Shown piece after piece: positions 14,101 to 29,100 of a stretch of DNA of 64,000 bases (position 1 is its first letter; every line of letters begins with the position of its first letter). Both the position numbers and the translations under genes were made by a program. The DNA is from Eopsaltria australis (Eukaryota > Chordata > Aves > Passeriformes > Petroicidae). Location: NCBI GenBank assembly GCA_034509425.1, contig JAVTVJ010000230.1, positions 434,001 to 498,000 of the forward strand. Direction: 5' to 3'. Below the pieces are notes generated by a model, which did not search any database, had not been told where the DNA came from, and worked only from the letters and a program-made list of their open reading frames with translations.

Positions 14101-17100
14101 AGTCAGATTTTCCTCCCCCAAAATGTGAGGGGAATTTTCTCAGTAGCTGAAGGGGTTGTTTCTTTTGGCATGACTTCCAAAAGATTTTGTCTCATCAGCA
14201 GTGTACATTTGCTCTGTCTGCTGTTCCCTTGCTTCTCACTATCTTAACCAATCCCTCTTCAATTGGACCTGATGGTCCTGCAGTTATCCAAATATCCTGC
14301 AGCAAGGAGCAGCTGCTGGATTCCACCACAGCTCAGGGCTTTGCTGAACCAAGCAGCCCTACCTGAACCTGCCTCCCTTCCCCTTTAAACAAACACAACA
14401 TATGCTGCAGCCAGAAAAACAGTTTTTGTTGTAGGATTTGGTTAAAGAATAGTGTCTGAAGTCTGACTTTAGGCATATTCCTGATCTACTCTTAAATGTG
14501 TGTCATTTAAGCTTATGAGCACAGTGAACATTTTATAAATTTAATCTACTCTGTTTCCACAGTGGACAAGCATCCAGAAATATTTTGGCAGAAATGTGCT
14601 CTGAAGAATCAGCAGCTTCATGTGACCTAAGAAATGTTGGATACTGTGGCTTCTAGCCTATTGACAGAGCTGTATTTTAGCACTTGTTAGGCTGAATAAC
14701 CAAACATTGTAGTCCAATCTCTTGCTGTTGAAATTTCTCTGCTTGTTCACAGTTGCCATCTGCCATCTAAGCAGGTATTAAGCAGGACCTAGGAAAGCTG
14801 CTACAGAAAAGGAATAACTATTTTGGCACCTCAAACAGCAGTGGCAAATGTTTTAGTGAATGACCTGAGATGAATGATACCAGGGGTAGTAAGGAAATTG
14901 AAAGAAACAGAAGAAAAATATTAGTGCAACACTTTGGTATCAACAGCAAACAGGCACATGTGGTCATGGCATAATTTGCTATGAATTCAGCATTTACAGG
15001 ATTTATTATTGCAAATTTGATTCTTTGGACAGCTTATTCAGGCAATGCACTAGTTATCATTTGGAAAACTGGAATGCTGTGATGGATTCCCCATTGCTAA
15101 AAACCAGTATCATGTATTTTAACCATGGGCTTAAAAATGCATGTTATATCCTGTAATTTGAAGAAGTCTGTCCATGAATAAACAGAAATGAATAAACAGA
15201 AAACCACTGACAAGCCAAAAAGGGGGTTGTGGTGCAGAAGGGAGAAACCAAAAACAAATAAAAATTTTTAGACATTGGGCTTACTATCAACTTTTTAGCA
15301 ATTTCTTTTTCCCCTTGCCTTTACTATTAAATAAACTGTACAGCAGTTGCACATTTTTTACTGCCATTTGTACAGTTCCTCTTTGTATTTAGAGTCACCA
15401 AGCACCTGGTAGCACACAAACTCTACATGGCATCAGTAAGGACAGATATCTTACTCCACACCTTTCTTTGACTCCGTCTCAAAATCTGCCCCAGCAGTTG
15501 GTAGCCCTTGTACTTTCCTCTTGTACTTTGTCTTGTTTTTCAAACTTTTTGTTTGTTTCTTTTGTGTGTGGCATGTTTGATGCCTCATGCCACCAGAGCC
15601 AATACTGAGTAGCAGGGAGCGGATTTATCTGTGAATTAAGAAGTTCATGCTCTCTGTGCGCGCCAAGGGAAAGAGAAATTACTTGTTACAAACAGAAGCT
15701 GTTGAGAAGCTTGAAGTAAAACCTGTGTCCAAAGCATACAGAGGTGAATATTTTGCATCAGGACTCACATCTGGAAAAGCACTTGATGCATATGAGAAAA
15801 ATCATCCTTTTCCTGTTGGTGCTTTTTGAACTTTTTTGGAAAAGTTTAACTGCTAGAGATTGCATTAGTGAATAAGGTGAAGGAAAGGGGTTTTGAAAGG
15901 TCTAAGAGTTGAGTGTGCTTTTGTCTCCTCTTGGTGTTTCACCACTGTCCTCAATGACAACAAAATATGTATTAACCCCTAAAGATCATGTAGAGGGCAC
16001 CAGTCCTCTGCTGTCAGATAATGCAAAAGTAACAACAGATCTAGGGTGTTTGAAGCTCATTTGATTAGATACATGTACAAAAACCAGAAGACATTCTACA
16101 ATCCACAGGTAAAAATTATAAATATTTATCAATAACTTAGAAACTATTTCAGTTTTCAGGTATCATGTGCCATCCTGTATCATGTGAAAATTCCCCAAAT
16201 ATCACATGTGGGAAATGGTAGTTAATGATGAGCCACAATTATCTTTCTTTGTAACACTGTAACAGGGCTGCAACATCCCCTTGTTCGGCATAGAAAATAT
16301 TATTTCATTCTTGCAGCTTGACCCTGACTACACTTAGGGAGCTAATATGATTATTTCATTCAACATCACTGCAACATATCATTGATTACGTGTTTGAGCT
16401 AGTAATTACTACATAGAATGGAGTTCTTTTAGTGGTGAAAGACATTATGCTCATACGAAATATCTGAGTTGTGGAAAATTTGTCTACTGAATTCAAGTTC
16501 ACGGAGGAGCAAAAAAAAATTCTATGTCAAATCCAGAAAGTTAAGGCTAAGTAACTGGCTTCTGTGAGTGTTTCATGTACTATTATTGACGTAGTGACTT
16601 AAGGTTAAGCCTAGGTTTGTCTTTTGTTGAGGGTTTTGGTGCATGTGGCACTGTACAACACAGTAAATGCTATCAATTTTCCCTAACATGTTACAGGCTG
16701 AAAAACAGAATTCACATGCAATAAAAGCTACACTTAGAGATATGCTGGATGACTTCCAAGGGGACCTTGTGGCATATCATGGCACTATTGGTTCTTGTCT
16801 AAGCAGATACTTTTAACTGATTGAGAGTCCAGCTTCTCAGTTCCCTTCCCCAGAGCACAATCTCCAGAGTGCACAGCAGGGTTGGACTGGACCTACAGGA
16901 GTCTGTGAAATCTCTGCAGTAACCAATCATTTGATGATTTGCCTAATGATCTGCTCATTATTTTGCAGCCAATGGGGAGCTAACTCTGACTGCCAACCAA
17001 GGTGAACAGAGTTTATGTGAATAGTACAGCACTAAGCCCAAACCAGTGTGCAGTATCTCTCCTCAGCATATGCTAACTCTAGAGATAAAATCAATTTAGT

Positions 17101-20100
17101 CATGTTTTACACAACATTTGGGTAACTCAAGCATGGGCCAACAAGTTCACATCTGCTCATAAATCCCAGACAAAAGTTAAGAATACAAAAGGGCAGGGGA
17201 TGAAATTAAGCAGAGGGAATTCCAAAGCAGAGTGTTTCAGTGACAATTATCTACTGAAAAAGCACCTACAGTGGAAGAACTGAGAGAGAAAAGGCCTTTA
17301 ACAAAAGAAGGATAGGAGACTGTTGGTCTCAAACTGAATAACAACACACTACTGCTAAAGTGAGCACATCTATGCAAGAAGTAGGCTTGTATGAAGCAAT
17401 GTTTCCTTTCTCTCAGTATTCTGAACAATTTGGGCAGTAAACTGGAGTCATAGATGTTCGGATGAATTGGAAACAGACTACAGGAGAGTAAGAATGTGAC
17501 TTAAATTGTCTCAAAAACATGACAGGCTAATTGAATTGGGACTGTTAAGCCTGAAAAGAAAGAAGGAAAGAGGCACAGAATAACAACGACCACATGTAAA
17601 ATGCTGTTTCCAGCAGAATGGTATCGGGTTACACAACTGGAAGGACTTCATAAAAAATAGAGAAGCCGTGGTCTTGGAGCTTTTTAATAATTGGTTAGGC
17701 AAATATTTGTCAGAAAATATATAAAGATAATGGATCCTGCCTAGGCAGAAGAGGATGGACTACGTGTCACCACAAGGTCACCTTGAGCTCTGTGATTTTA
17801 TGGAGCATAGACAGAACAAGCCTGTAAAATACATCTCAGGCTAAATGCAGCCTCTCAAATGATTTGACGGGAAAAGGATCATTTGTTCACTTACATGAAC
17901 GTGCCTTGGAAAATCCCTACAACCACCTGCAATATTCACACAACACATTGGGAGAAAAGCAGAATTAATTCTGGAAAATGTTTGAAATGGGAAATTTCTT
18001 GAAATAGTACGAATCTGAAAGACTACAAAGGTATAACTGACATACTGCAGCTTCAAATACAGGCAAACTTCATCAGACAATGTCTACCACAAATTATTCA
18101 TTCACTCTCAAATAAAACAAAATTAGAAACCAAACCAGAAAGAGTTCAAGCTTACTGCTTCACCAGTTTTTCCAAGGTTTCCTTGGTCTCCTTGTTCTCC
18201 CTGTTAAATGCAGAAAACAGATGATGTAGTTCACTAGAAAAGTAATTTCTTTCATATGCGTATATTAAAGTCCTCTGTTTTCCTAGAAGCCTCTTTATTT
18301 TCTAAATTACATCTGCCAATTAAAACTTTAAAAGCTAAAATTAAGCAACCAAAACAAATTTTGTCAATGGCTAGTTTTGATTTGGTACAATGATGTCCTA
18401 ATGTATTCAGGATTTGCCTGCAAAAATAAAAACTATCAATTAAGTGCTCACAAAACACATTAGGTCAGCAAATACTATAAATGAATTATTCTATTTTTAT
18501 TTAAATCTTCCTTTCAGCAAATTACCATCACTATTTCACTACTGCTTCAAAGGTAAATGTTGCCTGTGCACTTTATTCATACTGCAATTTTGTCATGAAA
18601 TATTAGGAAAATTGACATTTGAATGACATTTTAACAAACTTCTCCCCCTTCCCCAAAAATCTTGAAACCTTCATTAAATATTAATTAATTCTATTCTCCA
18701 AAATAACACTGCTACACAACTGGAACATTTTGCTGTGTATTTCACAGGTGGAAGCTGGGTGTATAAGCACTATTGACTATCTGGCTGTGACTATAATCTC
18801 AGTTATTTCATAACTGATGAGCAGTTATTTGTGTACTGTTTATGCAGATCAGCACTGGGGAATTCTGCTGCTCCTCTTCTGAGCTGCAGCACTTCATCTC
18901 ATCCCCACTCCCACTTCCAAAATCCTGCCAGTGTAGGAACTGCTCTGAGTCCCTCGTTGCCCCCTGCTTCAGGCACCCTCACATTCCCAGGCAGCTTGAT
19001 TTCATTTTAGCAGGTGTAGTCTTTGTTCACACATCCCTGTCTCCTAGAGCTGCACAATTCTCTCCTTTTCCAAACTGGGATCTTGCAAGAAAGCAGCATC
19101 ATCAGTATGATACACATTTATATTCTTTGGAAGCACGTGTGCTCATATCCTTTCACTGGTATGTCACTGTAAATAGCTGTGTGTAACTCTACTCCAAATA
19201 CATTCTACTTCCTACATAAAACCATAACTCACCTTTAAACCTTCTGGTCCAGGATCACCTTCATAACCTTTCTGTCCTGGCTTTCCCTAAAAAAAAGGGT
19301 CAGAATACAATATTGTAAATATTTGATTTCAAAAAGATAACTTAATCCCAATTTATCTATTTATCAAATTATGTGCACTATAAGTTTAGTAATATTCAAT
19401 ACAAAAATTTCAAACAATTGTATATAGAAATCTATAATCTATATCTGAAAATACACTGTTGAATATAGCATCAAATACTGGAACAGTAAGTAAAATTTTT
19501 ATTAAGTCTTACAGCAGTTAACACCGAGGAAAAACTGACACAATCTAAGACTGAAACACATTTCAGTTGCACTTTGAAAAAACATATTAGGGAGACCAAA
19601 AAAAAAGACAAGGCAACGTTCTCTCCTGGTTAATTCCAGCAGAACGGGGACTCAACACTAACAGAATTTCATGCTTAGACTTCAGGGATTGGTGCCATAA
19701 CTGTCCTTCCTCAACCAGACAAAATGAGCTCAAACACCCTCTCTTCTTTATTCAGAAAATTGATGACTTTAAGCCTCATTTCTCTCCACTAGCATTTTGC
19801 TGCTGACAGATCTTGTTGCTATGATACTCTGGAAATAACACTATTAGCCAGAAGAAATACAGCAACATCAATCAGAGCAGGAGGCCACAAAGTGACAGGA
19901 TCTTTGAAGCACTTTACAACATACACCCCTCCCTCTGTCGTCACTCACACAGACTCACAAAGGCACACAAACCAGAATGCCTTCCCCCTTAATTTTCAAT
20001 TAGGTGTTTATAACTTAATTACATCTCCCTTTTAAGAGATTGTTTTCCCTCCCAATATACTTTACTTCCTCTACAACAGAAAACTTGGCCTAACCATTTG

Positions 20101-23100
20101 GCTATTGGGACAGCACAGCCCTGCCTAGACAAACTTTCCCCATCTGCTCTGAGGAAAAGGCCCTAGTCCAGCAATTAAAGGTCCAAGGGACTGGATTTGG
20201 CTCTTGAGCAAGTTGCTGATGAGATCACTGGAGTCTGACAACTGGGGAAAGAAAATTAATTCAACATTTTAATGATTCAGTATCAAAAAGATGCAGATTT
20301 GTGCTAAAAGGAAATTATCAGTGGCTGTTCCAGCAAACTGAATAATTGAATTGCCAGAGTCCATAATAAGAGCTTTCCTTTCTGCATAGGCTGTCCTGAG
20401 AGAACAGCAACTAAAGCAGCAGATAATAACAGGTTTCTTAAAAAGAGATGGCACTTTTTCATTTGGCTCTTTTGCTTCAGCTGCTCTGTTCCCATCTTTT
20501 AGGGTTCATGTGTGTTAGTTTCTGGGCATCTAAGAAATTCTCTGTATGGCTTAAAAGTAGATTGCTTTAGCAGGTTCCATGACTTCTCATATTAATCCCT
20601 TTCTATCGCTCTCATTCTCTCTTCCTACCCGAGCGATTTCATTTTGCCCAACAAGTTCCAACAAATAAAATCACTTTAGGAACATATTTTTGTTTTTGCC
20701 AATTGACTAAAATACAGTACAGCCAGGAATGCAGCGAGAAAAGACCATGAAGAGAAGTTCTGAGAGATCCAGGTAAAGCAAGTCATGTCTTTCCACAAGG
20801 CTTAACAAAGAACAAGTGATGGGCTTCTGCAGGTCACTACATGCTGTTTAACTACTTTGTTGTAAAGAAACTTAAGCTCTTTCTATACAGCAAGACTGTA
20901 ACATAAAGATGTTTTAAGTGAAATTCATCAGAAGTAAACTAGTGGCCCTCATTAACTACCTTGATAACTTTAAGTCTTATGAGAACTGAATTGGAGTTAC
21001 AGCTTGTAAAGGTTTCTTGGCTGTCATTCCCCAGCCATGTACTAGCTGCAAAGGACATAGAACAGATGGAAGTTGATCAGAAAATGGAACAAGTGGATTT
21101 AACTGGTAAAGCAATCTGAAACACATGGATTTGGCTTTAAACAGAAATACAATACATTTACACATGGAGGAAAAGCCACTGACAGAAGGTTAAACTAGGG
21201 ATGGCTGCATTTCTGCTTGCAAACCCCTGAGAAAATGACTCTTCCAGGGCAGGGTAATCCCAAAGGAAATGTCTGTTTCCTAAAATATTAACTGAAAGTT
21301 CTACCCTACTCTTTCAGGAAACAGCAAACAACTGTGCTTCCTTTCACCTCATAACTGGTAGGTACAGGTGTGTATATCTATTAATATAAATATCTCTCAC
21401 TATCACTCTATTTCAATCCCTCCATAAGCTTCCCACATGCCTTCAGCCCACAGGAAGGCACTTCCAGAAAATACTGCACTGGGGGTGTGGGGCAGATTTG
21501 AGAACATTTTCCACTATCATCAGGAGAAACTGCTCATCTTATGACTACATAAATTTCAGCTTCTATTTAAACACATGTAGTTCAGAAAGGAACAACTTGC
21601 AACAGTTCCTTTTTACTTTCTGGTTTAAAACAACCTCCACTCTTTTTAAAGGAATTTTCTTCAGCAATGAAGATACAAAAAAAAAATAAAATCAAATGCA
21701 CCAATGCTTGCATTGACTGAGCTGAGCTACACTGACAGTTACAGTGTTAATATTTGGATAGCCTTTGAGAGAGAGGGTTAAGTGGGAGGACACTAAATAA
21801 ACACAGTCACATCTTTAGTATGGCAAGTCCTGTATTTTCACAGTACAAATAAGCAAACACCAAAAAAAATCAGCTTTTTTTTATGTAGAAGGATTAATTT
21901 TAAAGAATGTAAGTATTTGACTTTGAAATAGAATGGGTGGGAAGGTTTGGAAAGGAATGAATGAAACATCAAATGTGATCAGATACAGCTCAAACACTTC
22001 TTCCAAAGTTGAAACAGTCTGAGGTCTTTGGAACTGAGATATACCCTGAGTAAGCAGGGGAACATCCTCAGTTTTGTTGGTTTAGACACATGGAAATTCT
22101 TTTTTGAGCTGGGACTGAGAACTCCTATGCAGGTTCATAGTCACTTCTGTTCCAGCAGAAGATGATCTATTTTGATGGCAGCATTGGTCAGGTGGGTCCC
22201 AGGGGTTTTTGTTCTCTTTCATGTTTTTTAAAGTAAATGTTAGAAACAAGGGCAGGGGAGGGAGGAGAGAGAAAAATGAGGTGAAATTTTATTGCTGCCA
22301 GCTTGGCACATGCTTAAACCTGAACTAGGGATTGGATATTTTGACCTGAAATCGTAAAAGAGATGAGAAATCCAGAAACACTAGAAAGCTGCTCCATTAT
22401 TTTTTCATAAGAATAATCAAAAGTCTACAATATACCTACAAGGATACTTTACCTACTTCAGACAAGCCTCAGAAAATTAAGGTAACAGTGCCTGAAAAGA
22501 GGATAAACCTATTTAACCATGCTCACAAATAAAGTCTGTGGGGCAGGAAGCAAGGCTATAGTGAGAAAAACACAGGCAAGACTTTCAGATGGAACAGCTA
22601 GACATTAGAAAAAAGGTAAACCAGGCAAACAAGTCAAGCAGACTGATGAGGAGAATGAAGAATTCCCACTCCTGGAGGCTGCAAAACACAAGTTAAACAC
22701 ATCTGTCAGCTAAAAACAGAGCTGACAGCTGGCAGTGCCTTGGGGCCATGCATGGCCAGACCATGCCTTCAGGTCCCTCTCAGAGACCTCCTCTGCCCCC
22801 ATGGCAATTTAATTAGTGCAGTGACAACACAGTTGTGATAGTGTTTACTTTCAGGTGTAACATTCACTTTTTAAAACTCCTTCCATGGAAAATGGAAGCA
22901 AAGGCTCTGCAAACCAAACGAACACCAAATTGCAATAGGAAGTATAATTGCAAAAGGGAGTACAATTTAAAATGACAGATGTGTTCAGCAGCTCATTGAC
23001 TCAGTCCTGCTACAGACTGCGAGATTGGATGTCAGGGCTGTGACTCTCTCACTGACACAATCACACAGTGTTTGTGTGTTAGACGTGGGAGTGAAGCACC

Positions 23101-26100
23101 AAGGAAAGCAGAGATGGGGGCAGAGTGCAGAGCAGCAGCACAAACAAGTTGGCCTGGAGCTGTGAAACAGCTGGAGTCAGGAGAAGCCATAGAATCCAGG
23201 CAAGAGCCTGTGGGCCCCTGGACAAGGAGGAAAAACAGGCAGAGCTGCCCATCAAGCAAAATTCCCTTTTCCCCTATCTCTAATTTCAGGAGGGGAGGTT
23301 AGCCAGCAAGCTACTAAAATGTCCAGAGACAGCAACCCTGGGGCCCACTTCACATGCACATACTCTCCTCTCAACAGCTTGTGAGAGAGAAACCAGAGAG
23401 CCCTAAGACATGCCAATGGTGTGCACATTTCCCACTGAGAGAAATAAAAACCTAAATAATTTAGGTCAAATTGACCCAAAATAGATTAAAAATATTTCCA
23501 TTTGCTAGGTTACACAGAAATTGTTCCTCTTGGGTCACTTTGACAGCAGCTGCTGGTGGCCTGAGCATGCCTGGTGACGTGGAGGATGCGAAGGCAGGTG
23601 TCTCATTGCCCATGAGTCACCCACTACAGCATCTTCTTTTCCAATTGCCACAGCACAACATGGGAGCTGCTGTGCAACCATGAAGCCCTGCCCAAGGAGG
23701 AGACTCAAAGGATGATGCAGCCAAAACAAAAATTTCCATGAGGTTGTCAGCAGAAGCTCAGACTGATTAAACTCAATATTGAACTAAGTTACGAGCGTTT
23801 TGAAATTCTGTTCAATTTTTTGCATGTTTTCCTCAGCTGAAAAACAAAGAGACTTTTGTGGGAGGGTTTTTGGTTTGGTTTTTTGCCTTTTTTTTTGTTT
23901 TGGTATGGATTTGTTTGTCTTAACACCTAATCTATGTGGCAAAAAAATATTTTAATATAATTTTTAACAGAAAGCAAATTCCCAGATTTGACTAGCTAAT
24001 GAACAGGAAAAATGACATAAGCATATATCCACTCTAAAAGCAGGAAACAGCGGAAAAGACTCAAACTCATGCAAGAAATGGGAAGTCATCCAGAATGAAA
24101 GCCAAGTCAGTGATTACCACACATAATCAAATCACATAAAGGCAGAAGACCAAATCGCATCCAGTAAACTCAGATACACTCCTGTAATCCCTAGTGCAGG
24201 TTACTATCCATTTTAACATAGAAAATTTCTAAAAATAAGCTTCAAGTTCACTGAAATACTCTTAAACACTAGTATATTTTTGTAACTATCAAAAAAATTG
24301 GCTGATAGTTTTAAACTTCTGTCTTTTAAAACATGTCAGCATAAACAGCATTGTGACGTTCCAGCTTTATTGTTTTCAGCAACTATCTGCCAGGTTTCTG
24401 GTAGATTTCTTAAAGCATACATCCTTTATATTTCTCCCTGTGAGCTGAGTAGGTTCTTCCCCAATGGAAATATTTTGATATATCAGCTGGTTCAGTCCCT
24501 AGAAAGTGCATGGCAGTTTCATTTGTCTCAGAGGAGCACTGCATTTTGTGCACTATGGCTATGACTTTCTTTCAAACCCTTTGTGTGGAAAATCATTTCC
24601 CCTCCCAGCTCTGCTTTGAGCATGTTCTGAGGAAAAACACACATTCATTCAGGAGATGCCATTTTATCACAGCCACTTCTCACAGTAAACTTACATTTCA
24701 AAGCAGTACTCCTACTGAAAAATAGCCTAACAAAAATACTTATACTTACTCTTGGGCCGACTCCTCCAATGGGTCCAGCTGGTCCTACTTCTCCCTAAAA
24801 GAAATCATGACTTCAATGACCTTGATGCCAAGTCTAGTTTTAAAAAAGAAAGTCTGCAGATAACTGTTTGCATTTATTGTATCATCCTAAGTTTCATATG
24901 TGTTTGTCTGAGTACAAGTCTGATAGAAACACCTGGAAAGACCATTTTGCCACTGTTAGCATTTACTCACTCAATATCTGTCATGGAAACCCATCTCCTT
25001 CTAGGCAGCCCATTTAGCTACTTAGAAGTCTAGAGGTCTATCTTCAGAATCACCAATTAAATTATTTCTAATGTTAATTATTTTTAGCCTACAAGACATG
25101 AGCTTTTATTTTTATGATGATGGATTAAGAATACTTGATGAATCTATAAGATGAAGAACTACCATTCTCCCCTTTCAGTTAATAGGGTTCTAAGTGTTTA
25201 CTTAAGAGTATCTAGGACACTGTAATTAAATTGACATATGCTTTCTATCTCCATACTGCTAACCCCTTTCACTCCCATCTCCCCAGTTTAGCTAAAATAA
25301 CCACATCCAGCTCTGGATATACATTATCTGAGATTCCACTGAAAAAAATACAATAAACCACCTAACAGACGCACAGCCCCATAAGGCTGCTAAAACCTTT
25401 TTAAAACACTTGCCAAAAAGCAAAAGAAACTTCAAATTTTGTATACCAACACCATACACAGCTAATCACTGTCATCTAACCCTCCTAACCCCTCACAACT
25501 TTGAAACATAATCTCTTAATTGGATAATTTTTTCATCTTACCTCAACTCCTTTGGGGCCTTGTGGCCCTGGAGGCCCTCGGTCACCCAGGGCTCCCTAAA
25601 CATCCAAACAAACACAGTGAGAACTTACATCAACTGAAATCATGTTGGTCTGGTTTCCCTCCTCTTACAAACCTGTACTGAAACCCAAAACTGAGGTAGC
25701 AGACAATCTCTTACCACTGTTCATAGTATTTCCCTTACAAAACCAGGCAAAGATGCAGAAAACCAAGCAACAAAAAAACCTTCTACACAGATTTAGCTGA
25801 AGCATTATTTTTTTAATGTTGTGAGAAGGAAAAAAGAAAATATTTGAAAACGATAGAACAATCCCTCTCTTTTTGAAGATGTAAAGCACACTACCATACT
25901 AAGATTAAAGCATCACCAATGTGCAGATCTTGTACTAGGGTAGTCTTTAGAATAACTTGTGTTGACGACATTGCAATGGAAACAAACTACAAAGTGAATT
26001 TAAACCACCAGCTTGTCCAAAACTACTCGTGATTTTCAGCCCTTAGTTTTCTATTAGGATTATAATCAGCTTCCCAGAGATAAAGCACCTTAACCTCTGC

Positions 26101-29100
26101 CAACTCAGAGTTTTCAGGACTGCTCACACCAACATTTTTAAAACTTTGTTAAAAAAGACTTTGCAGTGAGCAGTGTGTCAGAAACCTTGGGCATCCCAAT
26201 TACAATGGGATAATTGGGAAAAGCACTTGACCTGGCAGAGAACAAAAAACAAAGTGTAAACATATTAATGTTCTGGGAAACCTAAGCTTAACAATATCAG
26301 ATAAAGCAACAAGAACAAAGAAACTGCCCTTTAGGAGAGATATGATTATCCTCTGAAGAAAGCAATGGTGGGGATGTACAAGCCTTATTAACTGCCTACT
26401 AATGAAGCTGAAGTCTAAAAATTGTTACTGGACCAATGCCTGGACCAATTTACTCAGCAGGCAAAGTAAAATGGAAGAGAAAAATGGAACAGGCCATCTC
26501 AAAGTAGTGAATTTCATCATGGAAGAGCCCATCAGTCTGGGAAGGGCTGGCGTGGAGTGCTACTTGACATACCACCACAGAAGTGATGGGAGAGCTTTCA
26601 GCAGCACTATGTAAGTAATATTCTTACATGGTTAATAATGCCATTTTCTCCTTGGCATAACTGTTGCTTTATTCTAACAGCAGAGCCCCTTAGGAGAGAG
26701 GGGTTTCAGTGCAATGTAACTGCATAGTGGAAATGGCAGCAGCACTGCACTGTACACACCCTCCCACTGCACTTCACTGGATCCAGAACAAAGTTCCAGA
26801 CTGTAAACTGAGTATTAATACTAAATGACATTTCCATCTCCTCCTTGGGGTTTCAGGCAACAAACAGAAAATTAAGGTAGTCATTACAAATGCGCCGAAG
26901 CATCTGGAAAAAAACAGGAGTTAGCAAATGGGGTATCCTGTATTTCACATATGTAACTTCCCAGTTGACCATCCCCTTCCAAAAGAGGTGAAACTCCTAA
27001 TAATCACTTTATTAAAATGTGTTACACAAACAAACATAAGTTAACAGGGGAAGGAAGCTCTTAGCTTCTTCCGTGGTACAAAACACACTGCTGGAAAAAC
27101 TACAATGGTAGTCAGCATATTCTGACCATCCTTTCCTGTCACTTTTCTTGGTTAGAGAGCATAAATACTTGCAAAGAATAACACAGGAAAAAAACAAAGT
27201 TATTTCAGAACTTTTAAAAAACATTATTATTCCCTTTTTTCAAAAAAAGTGTGTTTTGTTTTTTTTTTTAATAAGTGGTGGATCAAGATCAAACACCTTC
27301 TAAAATATTGTTTCCAAGCTAAAGAATGTTCTGTAGACCAAACTACATAATAAATCCTTTGGACATTGATTTAGAGAGATCAGATTTGCTGATTATTTCA
27401 CTAATTTGGGGAAAATTTACAATCCAAAACTTCTACTTCTACAGCTGATCACACTCAATAGAGATTAAATTTCCAAGAGGTTGAATTTATCCCTCACCAA
27501 CTGCTAAAAAATTAAGCTTACCCTGCTTTCTTGGCTTTTAAAATGGGTATTGCTTCTGAGGAAGCATAAACAAAAACATGAGGAAAATAGCAGCATAGTG
27601 AGAACAGTTTTCTAAAAATAAAAGCTGGAGGAAAATTTTAGAACTGCAGTCAGCTCAAGGCAGCTGGGAATTCCAAAAGCCAAACACTTCCAAAGTTATG
27701 CAGACCTTCTCCCTCAGTACTGGGAGCAGTATAAGAGTTTTTCCAGTTTGGTAATCCTTCTTTTCAAATGTAAGCCATCAGTTCTCCCTGACTAGGGCAG
27801 GCTGTCTAAGCTTTTTGTCTCTAATACCAAATGTGCTGGAGAGCACTGAATCTGGTTCAGCTGTGTAATTTCTGTATCAAAGGAACATGGAGTCTCAAAC
27901 TTTATAGTCCACCTCTTAGTAACTTTTTTCTCTGGAATCTGTGAAAAGGCAACAAATCAGTAACGTGTGTATTAAATATCAGCAGAATTCTAACAAAAAC
28001 TCCTCGGATATAATGTGCAACAATACGATCTCAGTGAAGAAACTGAGCAGCAGGGATTAGATTTGTTACATCATTCATGTATAACCTTGGATAATTAAAC
28101 CTGAACTGCAGTTCAAGAATCGTATTTCTCTTCTGGATTTTCCCTAGACAGAGTCTTTCATCAATACAGTCTTTTTCTGTAAACACCCTGATAACTCAGA
28201 AACCCAAGAGCAACTGCCACTGCAATGGTCAGACAAACTCATTCATGTGAGGCTGCTAACGTTATGCACATAAACAGGTTAGCAAAGCAATAAAGCAGAA
28301 TTGAAGCTGGACACCTGTCTCTAGAAACACATTTAAACTTCTCCTCAATTTGTCCCATCAGATAACTAGTTCTCAGCCTTCCTAGTCGATTCATGTCTAT
28401 TTTGGTAAAAGGCTTTTGACACGGATGAAAGAGAAGAGATACAGAAAATATTGGCTATGGCTTCAGCAACTTGGTTATTTGAGGGGCTCTTAAGAACGAT
28501 CACCTTTGGCATGGAGGTATTGTTACAAGCTTCTGGGTACAAATAAGAGCATATCTTTAAACTATTTACTGCTCCCCATCCTATGTTTTCTTGAGTAGCC
28601 TGCTACAGAATTTCAAAACTCTGTTGACAGAAAATGTTGTAATTTCCATGTCTGTTTATTCATACACAAACCTGTATGTTTTGTTCTTGGAGAAACGACA
28701 TTGTTGCTCTTGCACAGTTCTTTTGCCTCAGCAGTTTCTGCCCTCTGGTTTACTTAAAGCTCAAAAAAGGCCTTCATTTTGGCACAATAAACAAGCTGAC
28801 TCTCAGAATAAAGCCATTCAAGTATTATTTCTGCATCCAGTCTCACCTGATTGAGCCCTTCTGGAATAAAAATGTCCAGAACTGTACTACAGAGATAAAG
28901 CCTTCTCATGCTTTGTGCAGTGGCATTAATGAGACATCTTGCCTCATGTGTTCTACAATTTCATTTAATTCCTAACTGCATTATTGTGCTTTTAGTTCAG
29001 AGAGATCTGGCCATGTCTTTGGTCTAAGTTTATAGTAGGGTTTATTGTTTTAGTCCTTGCATGAATCAGTCTGAAATAACTGAAGTGGAATGAATTATCA

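Larger units (their letters stand above)
9311..18155 (-). other. COL24A1: COL24A1 intron e19-e20 (8,845 bp, largest in window)
   Basis: Holds a decayed CR1 element near its 5' end on the coding strand (17.4-17.8 kb), a 17-base A run and a 14 bp tandem duplication. An isolated two-triplet Gly-X-Y look-alike near 14264-14283 is not an exon. No other gene recognised. Confidence 0.92.

Noticed and set aside
14264..14283. Gly-Pro-Ser-Gly-Pro-like stretch on the minus strand (ggacctgatggtcctgcag on the plus strand)
   Set aside because: Only two triplets; the possible AG acceptor would leave the exon out of phase with all others, the next residues lose glycine at once, and no donor follows at 45 or 54 bp. 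The remembered type XXIV order leaves no room for an exon between e19 and e20.
15647..15829. 60-codon plus-strand open frame with a protein-like lysine-rich composition
   Set aside because: Not recognised as any family and without transcription or splice context; too short to separate from chance.
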